The translations under genes and the position numbers were made by a program. A stretch of 64,000 bases of DNA from Deltaproteobacteria bacterium RBG_13_43_22 (lineage in GTDB: Bacteria; Desulfobacterota; RBG-13-43-22), in the NCBI GenBank assembly GCA_001797675.1, contig MGQB01000023.1:124001-188000 (forward strand), given 5' to 3'. Shown one piece after another: positions 43,197-51,516 of the stretch (its first letter is position 1; each line of letters starts with the position of its first letter). A model generated the notes under the pieces. The model was not told where the DNA came from. It did not search any database and saw only the letters and a list, made by a program, of their open reading frames with translations.

Positions 43197-44521
43197 GCCG
43201 CCCCGCCTTCTTCCGTTCTGTCGAACAGGCAATAAAGCCCTTGAAGACAATCGGAAAAATCCCGCCTTTCATCCATGTCTTGACGCAGGTACGACCTCAA
43301 CTGGTCGATCATGGCGATCGCATAATCCACCTGATGGTTCGAACCCTCTTTGTACATCCCCAGATTGATCATGTCTTCCAATTTTTTATAGCGGGCCAGG
43401 GTTTCTACAAATTTCCCGGCATATTCTTTTTGCCGGGTATCCACAATATCGGGCATTAGTCGGCTGATGGAGTTTAAAACATCAATAGCTGGATAATGAT
43501 TCTCCATGGCCAGTTCTCTGGAAAGAACTATATGCCCATCCAGTATGGCCCGGGCCGCATCCGTAACCGGCTCGGTGAGATCGTCCCCTTCCACTAGGAC
43601 GGTATACAAACCGGTGATACTCCCCTTTCCTTCGTTATTGCCAACCCTTTCCAATAATTTTGGAAGGAGGGCAAAAACCGAAGGCGTATACCCTTTCGCT
43701 GTGGGGGGTTCCCCAACGGCCAGGCCTATCTCCCGTTGGGCCATGGCTATTCGGGTTAGTGAATCCATAAGCAGTAGTACATCCTGGCCCTGCTCTCTAA
43801 AAAATTCGGCAATCGCCGTGGCGGTAAAAGCAGCTCGAACTTTGGACAGGGGCGCTTGTTCCGCAGTAGAAATCACGACAATCGATCGCGCCAGTCCTTT
43901 TTCACCAAGATCTTTTTCAATGAATTCCCTGACCTCTCTCCCCCTTTCTCCTATCAGGGCAATGACATTGACGTCAGCCTCAGTGTATTTGGCAATCATG
44001 CCCAGTAAAACACTTTTCCCCACCCCGCTTCCGGCCATAATCCCCATCCTCTGGCCCTTTCCACAGGTCAGTAAGCCGTTGATCGCTCGAATGCCCAAGT
44101 CGATCGGTTCGCAGATCCTCTGTCTTTGAAGCGGATGGGGAGCGGATGAAAATAAAGGGAAGCTCATTCCCCGAACCGGTCCTTTTCCATCCAGGGGTTC
44201 TCCGCTTTCGTTAAGGACCCTACCGATCAGATCCGTTCCGACCCGGACCGAAACCTTTTTCCCAACTGGAAGAATCCGAGTCCCCGGTCTTAAACCCGAA
44301 AGCTCACTGGAGGCCATAAGTAAGGTTCTTCCATCCTGAAAACCGACCACTTCGGCTTCTAGGGGAGCCCCATGGTCGTTATAAATCTTACAGGCCTCGC
44401 CGATACTGACCTTTAAACCCTGGGCTTTGATCAGAATACCGGTTATTTCCTTCACCCGGCCAAAGACCCTAAAAGGCTCTGTTTTATTAACGGCCTCGAG
44501 GTAGGGGATTAGGTCAGGCAT
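43193..44521 (-). CDS. fliI: Flagellar export ATPase FliI
   Basis: This 442-residue protein shows the F-type ATPase-like pattern: Walker A GIMAGSGVGKSVLLGMIA (about residue 163), ALIGERGREVREFIEKDLGE, Walker B VLLLMDSLTRIAMAQREIGL and the C-terminal region QKEYAGKFVETLARYKK. It energises flagellar export with FliH and FliJ, both encoded beside it. It overlaps fliH by 8 bp. Confidence 0.97.
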   Translation of the reverse strand: MPDLIPYLEAVNKTEPFRVFGRVKEITGILIKAQGLKVSIGEACKIYNDHGAPLEAEVVGFQDGRTLLMASSELSGLRPGTRILPVGKKVSVRVGTDLIGRVLNESGEPLDGKGPVRGMSFPLFSSAPHPLQRQRICEPIDLGIRAINGLLTCGKGQRMGIMAGSGVGKSVLLGMIAKYTEADVNVIALIGERGREVREFIEKDLGEKGLARSIVVISTAEQAPLSKVRAAFTATAIAEFFREQGQDVLLLMDSLTRIAMAQREIGLAVGEPPTAKGYTPSVFALLPKLLERVGNNEGKGSITGLYTVLVEGDDLTEPVTDAARAILDGHIVLSRELAMENHYPAIDVLNSISRLMPDIVDTRQKEYAGKFVETLARYKKLEDMINLGMYKEGSNHQVDYAIAMIDQLRSYLRQDMDERRDFSDCLQGLYCLFDRTEEGGAA

Positions 44522-45128
44522 TTTCCATATAACCTCTTAGATCTTCGATGACATTGGAAAGTTGAAAATCGAGATCGGTCTGTATTTCTTGCGAAAAATT
44601 ACCTACCACCGCCCCGCTTCCAGGGATTCTGGTATCCAGTTCTAAAATGAGATCCGGGAAGATCTCCTGAAATTCCTTTTTTTTCTTCGTTATTAAATCA
44701 TAAAGAGGGCGATTCAGTTTGATCGTTATCGGACCGATTGGGCTGATCTTCTTTACCGCCTCCTTGATCATAACTTCTGCAATCTCAGGACGGGATTGCA
44801 GCTCTTCTTTTAAGATTTTTCGAGCCACGTTAATGGAAAGAAGGACCATTTGTGGTTCAAGTTCACCCAACATCTTTTCCTTTAAAGAATAAATCTCTTT
44901 TAATAATTTCTTGAGGGGTTCCAATAAAAGCACGGCCTTTTGTTCGCCCATTTCATACCCGGCTTTTTCTCCGGATTCGAATCCTCTCTCAAAGGCTTCC
45001 CGTTCAATCGTTTCAGGATCGCTCTTGGACGGCTGGGCTACTTCCCGGTCGCACAGGGAAAGATGCTCCAAAAAAGGCATTGAATAGGAAAGCGCCCGGG
45101 AATTCTTAATGATTTTATTTTTAAACAA
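44514..45128 (-). CDS. fliH: Flagellar export regulator FliH
   Basis: In this 204-residue protein a central AFERGFESGEKAGYEMGEQK has the Gly-x-x-x-Gly repeats typical of FliH, and the C-terminal half is V-ATPase E-like (LSINVARKILKEELQSRPEI, DTRIPGSGAVVGNFSQEIQT). It binds FliI and FliN. The start appears to be TTG at 45128 behind a G-run, overlapping the fliG stop by 8 bp. Confidence 0.92.
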   Translation of the reverse strand: MFKNKIIKNSRALSYSMPFLEHLSLCDREVAQPSKSDPETIEREAFERGFESGEKAGYEMGEQKAVLLLEPLKKLLKEIYSLKEKMLGELEPQMVLLSINVARKILKEELQSRPEIAEVMIKEAVKKISPIGPITIKLNRPLYDLITKKKKEFQEIFPDLILELDTRIPGSGAVVGNFSQEIQTDLDFQLSNVIEDLRGYMENA

Positions 45129-46104
45129 TCAGTTCGTCCCCCCCGCGACCGGCGATAGCGATTTTTCCTTCCATTTCCAGTTTTCGAGCGGTTTTGACTA
45201 TACTCTGCTGGGCTTTCTCCACTTCCGATACTTTGACTGGTCCCCTCAATTCCATTTCTTCTTTAAGAATATGGGAGGCCCGTTGTGACATATTCTTAAA
45301 AATCTTTTCTTTCAGGTTATTGGAAGCCGTCTTCAAGGCCAGACACAGATCCTCGGTTCGAATCTCTTTGAGGATCATCTGAATTCCTTTGTCTTCAACC
45401 TGAACCAGATCATCAAAAACTAACATGAATCGCCTGATAGCGTCGGCAAGGTTAGGGTTGTCTTTTTCTATTTTTTCCAGGATCGCCTGTTCGGTTGACC
45501 GGTCGCTATGATTTAAAATTTCAGCCACGGCCTTAATACCGCCGACTTTCCGCCCTTTGCCCATATTCACATCCAGCTGACCGGCTAAGACTTCTTCCAG
45601 TTCGTTCAAAATACTCTCGGGTATCCTTTCCGTAAAGGCGATTCTTTTAGCAACATCGTCTTTGATCTTCTCCGGGAGAAGGGCCAAGACTTCAGCGGCC
45701 TTCGAGGCCTCCAACAAAGAGAGAATCAAGGCCACCGTCTGAGGATGTTCGGTAATCAGAAAATTGGAAAGCGTCCTGGGGTCAATCCATTTTAAACTGT
45801 CCAGGGAAGTCTCTTTGGCGGCCTGCTCCAAAATCTTATCGGCACTCTCTTCACCCAATCCTTTTTTCAGAATCTTTTTAACATAATCCTCCCCGGTAAT
45901 ATGAAGATCTCCGCTGTTTATTTTTCCGTTCACTTCCCCAAGGACCTCTTCCAAATCTTTCTTTTTCACAGACTTTAGGCGGTTCATACACGAGGTGATC
46001 TTCCCCACCTGGTCCATATCCATGTTTTTCATAATTTCAGATGCGGTGTCTTCCCCGATGGATATTAAAAAAATCGCGGCCTTTTCAATCCCGTTGTAGG
46101 GCAT
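45121..46104 (-). CDS. fliG: Flagellar C-ring rotor protein FliG
   Basis: In this 327-residue protein, N, middle and C domains are recognisable: IEKAAIFLISIGEDTASEIM, then EHPQTVALILSLLEASKAAE (the EHPQ motif), and the torque helix VFDDLVQVEDKGIQMILKEI with LKEEMELRGPVKVSEVEKAQ. It transfers stator force to the rotor. It lies 3 bp after fliF. Confidence 0.97.
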   Translation of the reverse strand: MPYNGIEKAAIFLISIGEDTASEIMKNMDMDQVGKITSCMNRLKSVKKKDLEEVLGEVNGKINSGDLHITGEDYVKKILKKGLGEESADKILEQAAKETSLDSLKWIDPRTLSNFLITEHPQTVALILSLLEASKAAEVLALLPEKIKDDVAKRIAFTERIPESILNELEEVLAGQLDVNMGKGRKVGGIKAVAEILNHSDRSTEQAILEKIEKDNPNLADAIRRFMLVFDDLVQVEDKGIQMILKEIRTEDLCLALKTASNNLKEKIFKNMSQRASHILKEEMELRGPVKVSEVEKAQQSIVKTARKLEMEGKIAIAGRGGDELIV

Positions 46105-46107
46105 GGT

Positions 46108-47646
46108 TTATTCCTCTGTCCAACCCTTGATGAGATGGGCGGCTTGATCTGGATTTTTCTTGGCCCAAACCCGGACATCATCTTCCATGGTTAGGGCCTT
46201 GCGTTGCGGCGATTCAATTCTTCTTTCAATCTCGGAAACGGTTTGTGGAAGGGTCAATGCCGGGTTTTTGGAACCGGAAATCGGTATCGATAAGAATTCC
46301 CTGGTTAACGGTTTTAAAATAAACAATAATATCAATATAAAAGCCACCAGAGGTGCGGCATATCTGGCCGCAGAAAGAAATAGGGTCCAATAATCCTTTC
46401 CGGATTCGGGGAGATCTTCGTGTGAAACCACTTCAAAAGGCATGTTGACCACACGGACCTGATCCCCCCTATCGACAGAAAATCCTATCGCCTTTTTAAC
46501 CAGATCTTCATACCGTTTAATCTCTTCCTCGGGTCGAGCCGTATATTTTTTCGCTTTACTCCCCTGCTGAACTGCATAGGTCCCGTCCACGACCACCGCC
46601 ACGGAAATCCTTTTCAGTTCTTGGGAAGGGCTGATCACTCGACTGACGACTTTACTGATCTCGTAGTTAACCGTTTCGTTCAGTTTCTGGGTGACCCCTC
46701 CAGATGAATGGACTGGAGGGGCTTTTTTATTAGGAAGATTGGAGGTAGTTCCCGGAATTCCTCCTGTTCCTCCGGCTACAGATTTTTCCTGATTCTTTTG
46801 TTCGCTCCGAACTACTTGACCGTTAGGGTCATATTTTTCTTCGGTTTTCTCCGTTTGGGTGAAATCGAGCTCGGCGAAAACCTTGGCCTTGACCTTTTCC
46901 TTGCCGACAACCGGTTCCAGAATATTAACGACTCTGGCCTCGATCTCCTTTTCATAGTTTCGCTGCAATTCCAGCTGGTTATTGCTTAATAGTGCAGTCC
47001 CGTTCTGAACCGGACGGGTCAGCATGCCTCCCTGGTTATCGATAATGGTTACATCTTGAAGGCTTAACCCTTCTACACTGCTGGAGACGAGATGGACAAT
47101 CCCCTGAACCTGATTTTGAGTTAAGGCTCTCCCCGCTTTCAACTTGACCATAATTGAAGCACTAGGTTTGGATTCCTTTTCGGCAAATAAGTTCTTTTCA
47201 GGTACGGCCAGATGGACCCGACAACTTTCGATTTCCGAAAGGGATTGGATGGTCCGGGAGAGCTCCCCCTGCAAGGCCCTGCGATAATTCAATTTTTGGA
47301 CAAAGTCCGAGGTTCCGAAATTGGTTTTATCGAAGATCTCAAATCCGACCCCCCCCCCTTGGGGCAAGCCCTGGGCGGCCAACTGAAGCCTCAGCTCATA
47401 GACTTTTTCAGAAGGAACAAGAATCCCTCCTCCATTCACTTTATAGGGAACTTTCAGTTCCTTCAGTTTTTGAATCATCAACCCGGAATCCTCACCGTTG
47501 ACATTGGCATAAAGGATTTGGTAATTGGATTTTTGTGACCAAGTGATTATGAGAATCATACTGGCCACAACGACCCCGATCAGGGCAAGAAGGGATATTT
47601 TCTTTTTAATAGGCCAATTTTTTATGTTTTCAATTAAATCCGCCAC
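46108..47646 (-). CDS. fliF: Flagellar MS-ring protein FliF
   Basis: This 512-residue protein has two membrane helices (about residues 17-37 and 430-450), YkcF/PrgK-like domains with LQLAAQGLPQGGGVGFEIFD and NYRRALQGELSRTIQSLSEI, and a C-terminal FliG-binding tail (RVWAKKNPDQAAHLIKGWTE). The start is GTG at 47646 behind AAAGGA. It follows fliE across a 173-bp gap. Confidence 0.97.
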   Translation of the reverse strand: MADLIENIKNWPIKKKISLLALIGVVVASMILIITWSQKSNYQILYANVNGEDSGLMIQKLKELKVPYKVNGGGILVPSEKVYELRLQLAAQGLPQGGGVGFEIFDKTNFGTSDFVQKLNYRRALQGELSRTIQSLSEIESCRVHLAVPEKNLFAEKESKPSASIMVKLKAGRALTQNQVQGIVHLVSSSVEGLSLQDVTIIDNQGGMLTRPVQNGTALLSNNQLELQRNYEKEIEARVVNILEPVVGKEKVKAKVFAELDFTQTEKTEEKYDPNGQVVRSEQKNQEKSVAGGTGGIPGTTSNLPNKKAPPVHSSGGVTQKLNETVNYEISKVVSRVISPSQELKRISVAVVVDGTYAVQQGSKAKKYTARPEEEIKRYEDLVKKAIGFSVDRGDQVRVVNMPFEVVSHEDLPESGKDYWTLFLSAARYAAPLVAFILILLFILKPLTREFLSIPISGSKNPALTLPQTVSEIERRIESPQRKALTMEDDVRVWAKKNPDQAAHLIKGWTEE

Positions 47647-47819
47647 GGTGAGTCCTTTTTCTCAGGTTTCTTTATTAATGTTCATGTTCCCCTGGATGGG
47701 AATTCACGGGTTGGGCCGAGTATTTTAGCTGGAGTAATTAGTTCGGAGTGACTCGCTTTTATTCCAGACTCCGAACTCCGAACTCAAAACTTGATAGAGC
47801 ATCCTCGATCCTCCTTTTT

Positions 47820-48110
47820 TTAAACCTGTAACCTCATGATCTCTTCATAGGCACTAATTAGTTTATTCCTGACTTCAATCATGACTTGGAAAGACAGATC
47901 GGCTTTCTCCATGGCAATGACGGCATTGGAAATGTCCCCGCCGCCAGAAAGTTCCTGTATGGCTTTTTCCGCCTCATTTTGTACCGTATTCACTTTACCC
48001 ACCGCATCTTTTAAGAGGGCTTCAAAGTTTTCGCCCGATTCCTTTTGAACGGTTTTTCCCTGGATAGCGTTTGGACCAGCAACCGACCCGATACTTTTGA
48101 TTTCAGTCAT
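47820..48110 (-). CDS. fliE: Flagellar MS-ring-rod junction protein FliE
   Basis: This 96-residue protein shows the FliE pattern: ENFEALLKDAVGKVNTVQNE, AVIAMEKADLSFQVMIEVRN and KLISAYEEIMRLQV. It connects the MS-ring to the rod. The ATG shares a base with the flgC stop (TAATG) and is preceded by GGGAGG. Confidence 0.95.
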   Translation of the reverse strand: MTEIKSIGSVAGPNAIQGKTVQKESGENFEALLKDAVGKVNTVQNEAEKAIQELSGGGDISNAVIAMEKADLSFQVMIEVRNKLISAYEEIMRLQV

Positions 48111-48526
48111 TAAAACCTCCCTATTTCCAATGTCTTAAGAAACATTTGCTTAGACATATTGAAAGTGGTTACATTAGCCTCATAAGCCCTGACCGCCATC
48201 ATCATATTAACCATTTCTTCCATGATATTAATGTTCGGCATGCTTACAAAACCATCCTTATCCGCATCAGGATGACCCGGATCATATATTTTCTTATAAG
48301 GGTCCTGGCTATCGACAATTTGAACCATTTTGACCCCTTCCAGAACCGAAGGGTTTCCCGGATCTATCGGAAAGGTCGAAAAAACTACGTCTTTTTTCTT
48401 ATAAGGCCCTCCTGACTCGGTCTGGGTGGAATGGATATTGGCCATATTGGAAGCAATCGTATTCATTCTTGACCTTTGGGCATCCAGAGCCGAGGCGCTT
48501 ACCTTAAAAATGGCAAAGGAATCCAT
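48110..48526 (-). CDS. flgC: Proximal rod protein FlgC
   Basis: In this 138-residue protein, ASALDAQRSRMNTIASNMAN near the start, PNINIMEEMVNMMMAVRAYE and TTFNMSKQMFLKTLEIGRF at the end are typical of FlgC. It forms part of the proximal rod. The ATG lies 2 bp after the flgB stop. Confidence 0.96.
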   Translation of the reverse strand: MDSFAIFKVSASALDAQRSRMNTIASNMANIHSTQTESGGPYKKKDVVFSTFPIDPGNPSVLEGVKMVQIVDSQDPYKKIYDPGHPDADKDGFVSMPNINIMEEMVNMMMAVRAYEANVTTFNMSKQMFLKTLEIGRF

Positions 48527-48528
48527 AG

Positions 48529-48900
48529 CTATCTCCCTTTGATGGCGTTCTTATAGATCATTAGTTTCTTGGACAAGAGTTTGATCCCTGCCTCATACAA
48601 AAGGGCATTTTCGGTCATATTGGCCAATTCCATGTCCAGGACCACATTATTTCCATCTTCCCAAGACGATCGTTCAACTGGAACCATCCCCATGGTTTCT
48701 TTCAGGGTTTTTCCCCCTTGGATATGGCTGGGGTTGGTTTTGTCTAATTCAATAATCTGATTAGTCATTTCCTCTCCAAAAGGGACATCTTTGGCCCGGT
48801 AACCTGGCGTATCGGCATTGGCGATATTGGAAGACAGGACCTTATGACGGAAGGCACTGGTCTTGATGATCTGTTCTAATAGTTGAAGGCCTTTGTCCAT
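48529..48900 (-). CDS. flgB: Proximal rod protein FlgB
   Basis: This 123-residue protein has FRHKVLSSNIANADTPGYRA and AKDVPFGEEM near the N-terminus and LANMTENALLYEAGIKLLSK at the end, as in FlgB. It is the first gene of the basal-body operon flgB to the MotE-like gene, behind a sigma-54 promoter at 48927-48944 and a GAGGGAG ribosome-binding site. Confidence 0.96.
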   Translation of the reverse strand: MDKGLQLLEQIIKTSAFRHKVLSSNIANADTPGYRAKDVPFGEEMTNQIIELDKTNPSHIQGGKTLKETMGMVPVERSSWEDGNNVVLDMELANMTENALLYEAGIKLLSKKLMIYKNAIKGR

Positions 48901-48926
48901 AATTCTCCCTCTTCTTGATATTTTTT

Positions 48927-48944
48927 TACAAAAATCATGCCAAA
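48927..48944 (-). promoter_or_regulatory. Sigma-54 promoter of the flgB operon
   Basis: TTTGGCATGATTTTTGTA on the minus strand has GG and GT separated by ten bases, a good -24 box and a -12 box with T for C. A start near 48916 leaves a 16-nt leader containing the GAGGGAG site. The gene directly upstream encodes an FlrC-like sigma-54 activator. Confidence 0.65.
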
Positions 48945-48950
48945 CATAAC

Positions 48951-50288
48951 CTACCGAAAACTTGGGTTTCCCACAGCCCCTCCGGGTTTTTCTGAAGGGG
49001 GAATCGGGAAAAAATTCCCATATTCATGAAGTTTATTCCGAATAGTCCGTACACTGACCCCCAGGATTCTGGCCGCTTTGGTTTTATTGCCGTTAACCTC
49101 TTTCAAGGTCTTTAAAATCATATCTTTCTCCAACTCCTTGATCTTTCCAGGAGAAGAGGCTTCGTAGACAGGGGCTTCTTCGATCATAAAATCGGTAATA
49201 TCGACCAAATCTCCTTTGCAGAGGTGAACCGAGCGGTGAATGGTATTTTCGAGTTCCCGGATATTTCCCCTCCAAGTTCTCCCCATCAATAAATCCATGG
49301 CTTGGGGTGTAAATCCTTGGAGGCTTTTGCCCAATCTCCTGGAAAATTCTTTCAAAAAATGATGGGATAACAAGGAAATGTCGTCAGGTCTTTCCCGAAG
49401 AGGGGGGATATGGATAGGAAAAACGTTGAGGCGGTAAAAAAGATCTTCTCTGAAATTGCCTTCCAAAGAATCCTTATATAAGTCACGGTTCGTTGTAGCA
49501 ATAATCCGGATATCTATAGGAATGGCCTGATTACCACCCACCCGGTTTATTTCCCTTTCCTGCAGGACTCTTAACAACTTGGCTTGAAGATTCAGGGACA
49601 TTTCTCCAATCTCGTCAAGAAGGATGGTTCCATGGTTGGCGAACTCGAATTTACCGATTTTTTTCTCAGTGGCTCCGGTAAAGGCCCCCTTCTCATGACC
49701 GAACAGTTCGGATTCCATAAGACTGTCGGGAATGGCTGCACAATTGATAGCCATGAATGGCTTGTTATTACGCCGACTTTTCTTATGAATTATTCCGGCC
49801 AGCAGTTCCTTTCCTGTCCCGCTCTCTCCATAAATTAAAACCGAGGTATCGCTGGGGGCCACTTCTTCGGCGAATTTCACAACCCGCAGCATTTTTGGGT
49901 TTCCAGTAATCAGTCCCCTCTCCTGATGAAGCCGGTCCATAAGGAATCGAATTTTGGACATTAGGGTTTCAAAAGAAAAAGGCTTTAAAAGATAATCCGA
50001 CGCCCCTTCTTTCATCACTTCCACGGCATCCTGGATGGTCCCAAAGCCCGTTATAACCAGGATGGGAATATGGCCTATCTTGCGCCGAATTTCCTTCAAC
50101 AAAGACAGGCCGTCCATTTTAGGCATTTTCATGTCCGTGACGATCATGGAAAAAGAGGAATGATTCAATTTTTGTAATGCATCTTGTCCGTCACCGGCTA
50201 AGACCGCTTCAAATCCGACCCTCGAGATGGCTTCTTTTAGGGCCGTCCTCATCTGATGGTCGTCGTCAACTACGAGAATAGGTTTCAT
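48951..50288 (-). CDS. Sigma-54-dependent response regulator (FlrC/FleR-like)
   Basis: In this 445-residue protein, the receiver is at 1-115 (phospho-Asp in IVTDMKMPKMDG), the AAA+ domain at about 135-370 with GESGTGKELLAGII, the sigma-54-contact GAFTGA and LLDEIGEMSLNLQAKLLRVL, and a Fis-type helix-turn-helix at about 395-435 (NGNKTKAARILGVSVRTIRN). It overlaps the kinase gene by 23 bp, and flgB follows by 50 bp. It probably activates the sigma-54 flagellar promoters found here. Confidence 0.93.
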   Translation of the reverse strand: MKPILVVDDDHQMRTALKEAISRVGFEAVLAGDGQDALQKLNHSSFSMIVTDMKMPKMDGLSLLKEIRRKIGHIPILVITGFGTIQDAVEVMKEGASDYLLKPFSFETLMSKIRFLMDRLHQERGLITGNPKMLRVVKFAEEVAPSDTSVLIYGESGTGKELLAGIIHKKSRRNNKPFMAINCAAIPDSLMESELFGHEKGAFTGATEKKIGKFEFANHGTILLDEIGEMSLNLQAKLLRVLQEREINRVGGNQAIPIDIRIIATTNRDLYKDSLEGNFREDLFYRLNVFPIHIPPLRERPDDISLLSHHFLKEFSRRLGKSLQGFTPQAMDLLMGRTWRGNIRELENTIHRSVHLCKGDLVDITDFMIEEAPVYEASSPGKIKELEKDMILKTLKEVNGNKTKAARILGVSVRTIRNKLHEYGNFFPIPPSEKPGGAVGNPSFR

Positions 50289-51516
50289 TGGCCGACTCTT
50301 TTTTTTGGTTCATCAGAATGGAACTTTTTTCGACTTTTGTTTTCAAAGGTCCTCCTGTTTCTATCGATTCTACTGTTGGAAAAATAAGTTGGAAACAAGC
50401 CCCCTGCGCCTCATGGCAATGAACCTTGATGGTTCCCCCGTGGGCTTGCATGATGTTGGCGGCAATAGACAGACCCAAACCGGAGCCTTTTTCCTTTAAG
50501 CTGAAAAAGGGATCGAAAATTTTTTCCATATACTCGTTAGGGATGCCCGGTCCCAGATCCTTGATCTCCACGACCATTCCCCACCCCACTTTCTTTCTCA
50601 GGGAAAGTTCCACGGCACCTTCTTCGGGGGTGGCCTCCACGGCGTTCAAAAGGAGATTCAACAGAACCTGTTTGATGAGTTCTCCATCCCCCCACAGCCT
50701 GGCCTGGCCGTTTAATGATTTAACTAATTGTATCCGCTTGGCTTCGAGTAAGGGCCGGAGCATAAAAAAAAGCTCTTCTAAAATTTTTTCAATATCGACC
50801 CAGCTGAACAAGGGTTTTTGAGGTACGGCAAAGTGGTGCATATTGGTCAAGACATGATTCAGACTTTTAATGCCTTGGGATATGCCTTGGGACAAGTCGG
50901 CATGAACCGTATGTTCAAGATCGCCGGCCAACATGCTGGCATAGAGCTCAATACTGCAAAGGGGATTTCTTATTTCATGAACCAGTTTGGCCGCCATTTC
51001 CCCCATGGCAATCAGCCGTTTATTTCTCTCCTGTTGCATTTCCAATTCTTTGATCAGGGAGATATCTTTAATCAGCACGACATATCCTCTGACCAGCCCT
51101 TCCGAGTCCTGGATAAGAGAACGGGAAATGATAACCTGAAATTTTTTCTTTTTATTCACAAAACAAGTATCCGTTCCCTCCTCTAAGAGGTTAAAATCCA
51201 AACACTGAAAGGGCCGGCCGATTATTTGGGAGGCGTGATTGTCCAGCATCTCTTCCGCAGCCCTGTTCAACATGATCACCCGTTCATTCGGGTCCAAAAC
51301 GATGATTGCCTCCTCAAGGCTTTGCAGGATCCCCTGTAAAAAATCCTTGGATTCTTCAGCCTGATTTAGAGCCGCTGAAAGCTGTTGATTGGTTTCCTCC
51401 AGGACCCCGGTTAAATAATGGACTTCCGCCTGAAGTTTTTGGTAGTACGATTCCAGACTCTTGGAAGCCGCCGTAAAATTCGAAAAAGCCTCATGGAGAT
51501 GACCGGCTTCGAGCAT
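50266..51516 (-). CDS. PAS-domain histidine kinase (FlrB/FleS-like)
   Basis: In this 416-residue protein a coiled coil (about 15-70) is followed by a PAS domain (80-185, IIVLDPNERVIMLNRAAEEM), HisKA with MAAKLVHEIRNPLCSIELYA and a complete ATPase domain (LLNLLLNAVEATPEEG, DLGPGIP, GSGLGLSIAANIMQAHGG). No membrane segment is seen, so it senses a cytoplasmic signal. It is the cognate kinase of the sigma-54 activator by adjacency and overlap. In Vibrio-type systems FlrB responds to MS-ring or export-gate completion. Confidence 0.93.
   Translation of the reverse strand: MLEAGHLHEAFSNFTAASKSLESYYQKLQAEVHYLTGVLEETNQQLSAALNQAEESKDFLQGILQSLEEAIIVLDPNERVIMLNRAAEEMLDNHASQIIGRPFQCLDFNLLEEGTDTCFVNKKKKFQVIISRSLIQDSEGLVRGYVVLIKDISLIKELEMQQERNKRLIAMGEMAAKLVHEIRNPLCSIELYASMLAGDLEHTVHADLSQGISQGIKSLNHVLTNMHHFAVPQKPLFSWVDIEKILEELFFMLRPLLEAKRIQLVKSLNGQARLWGDGELIKQVLLNLLLNAVEATPEEGAVELSLRKKVGWGMVVEIKDLGPGIPNEYMEKIFDPFFSLKEKGSGLGLSIAANIMQAHGGTIKVHCHEAQGACFQLIFPTVESIETGGPLKTKVEKSSILMNQKKESANETYSRS

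Noticed and set aside
47725-47802. 25-codon frame behind a strong GGAGG site upstream of fliF
   Set aside because: The codons fall inside the GTTCGGAGT repeat. A leader peptide is possible but unsupported.
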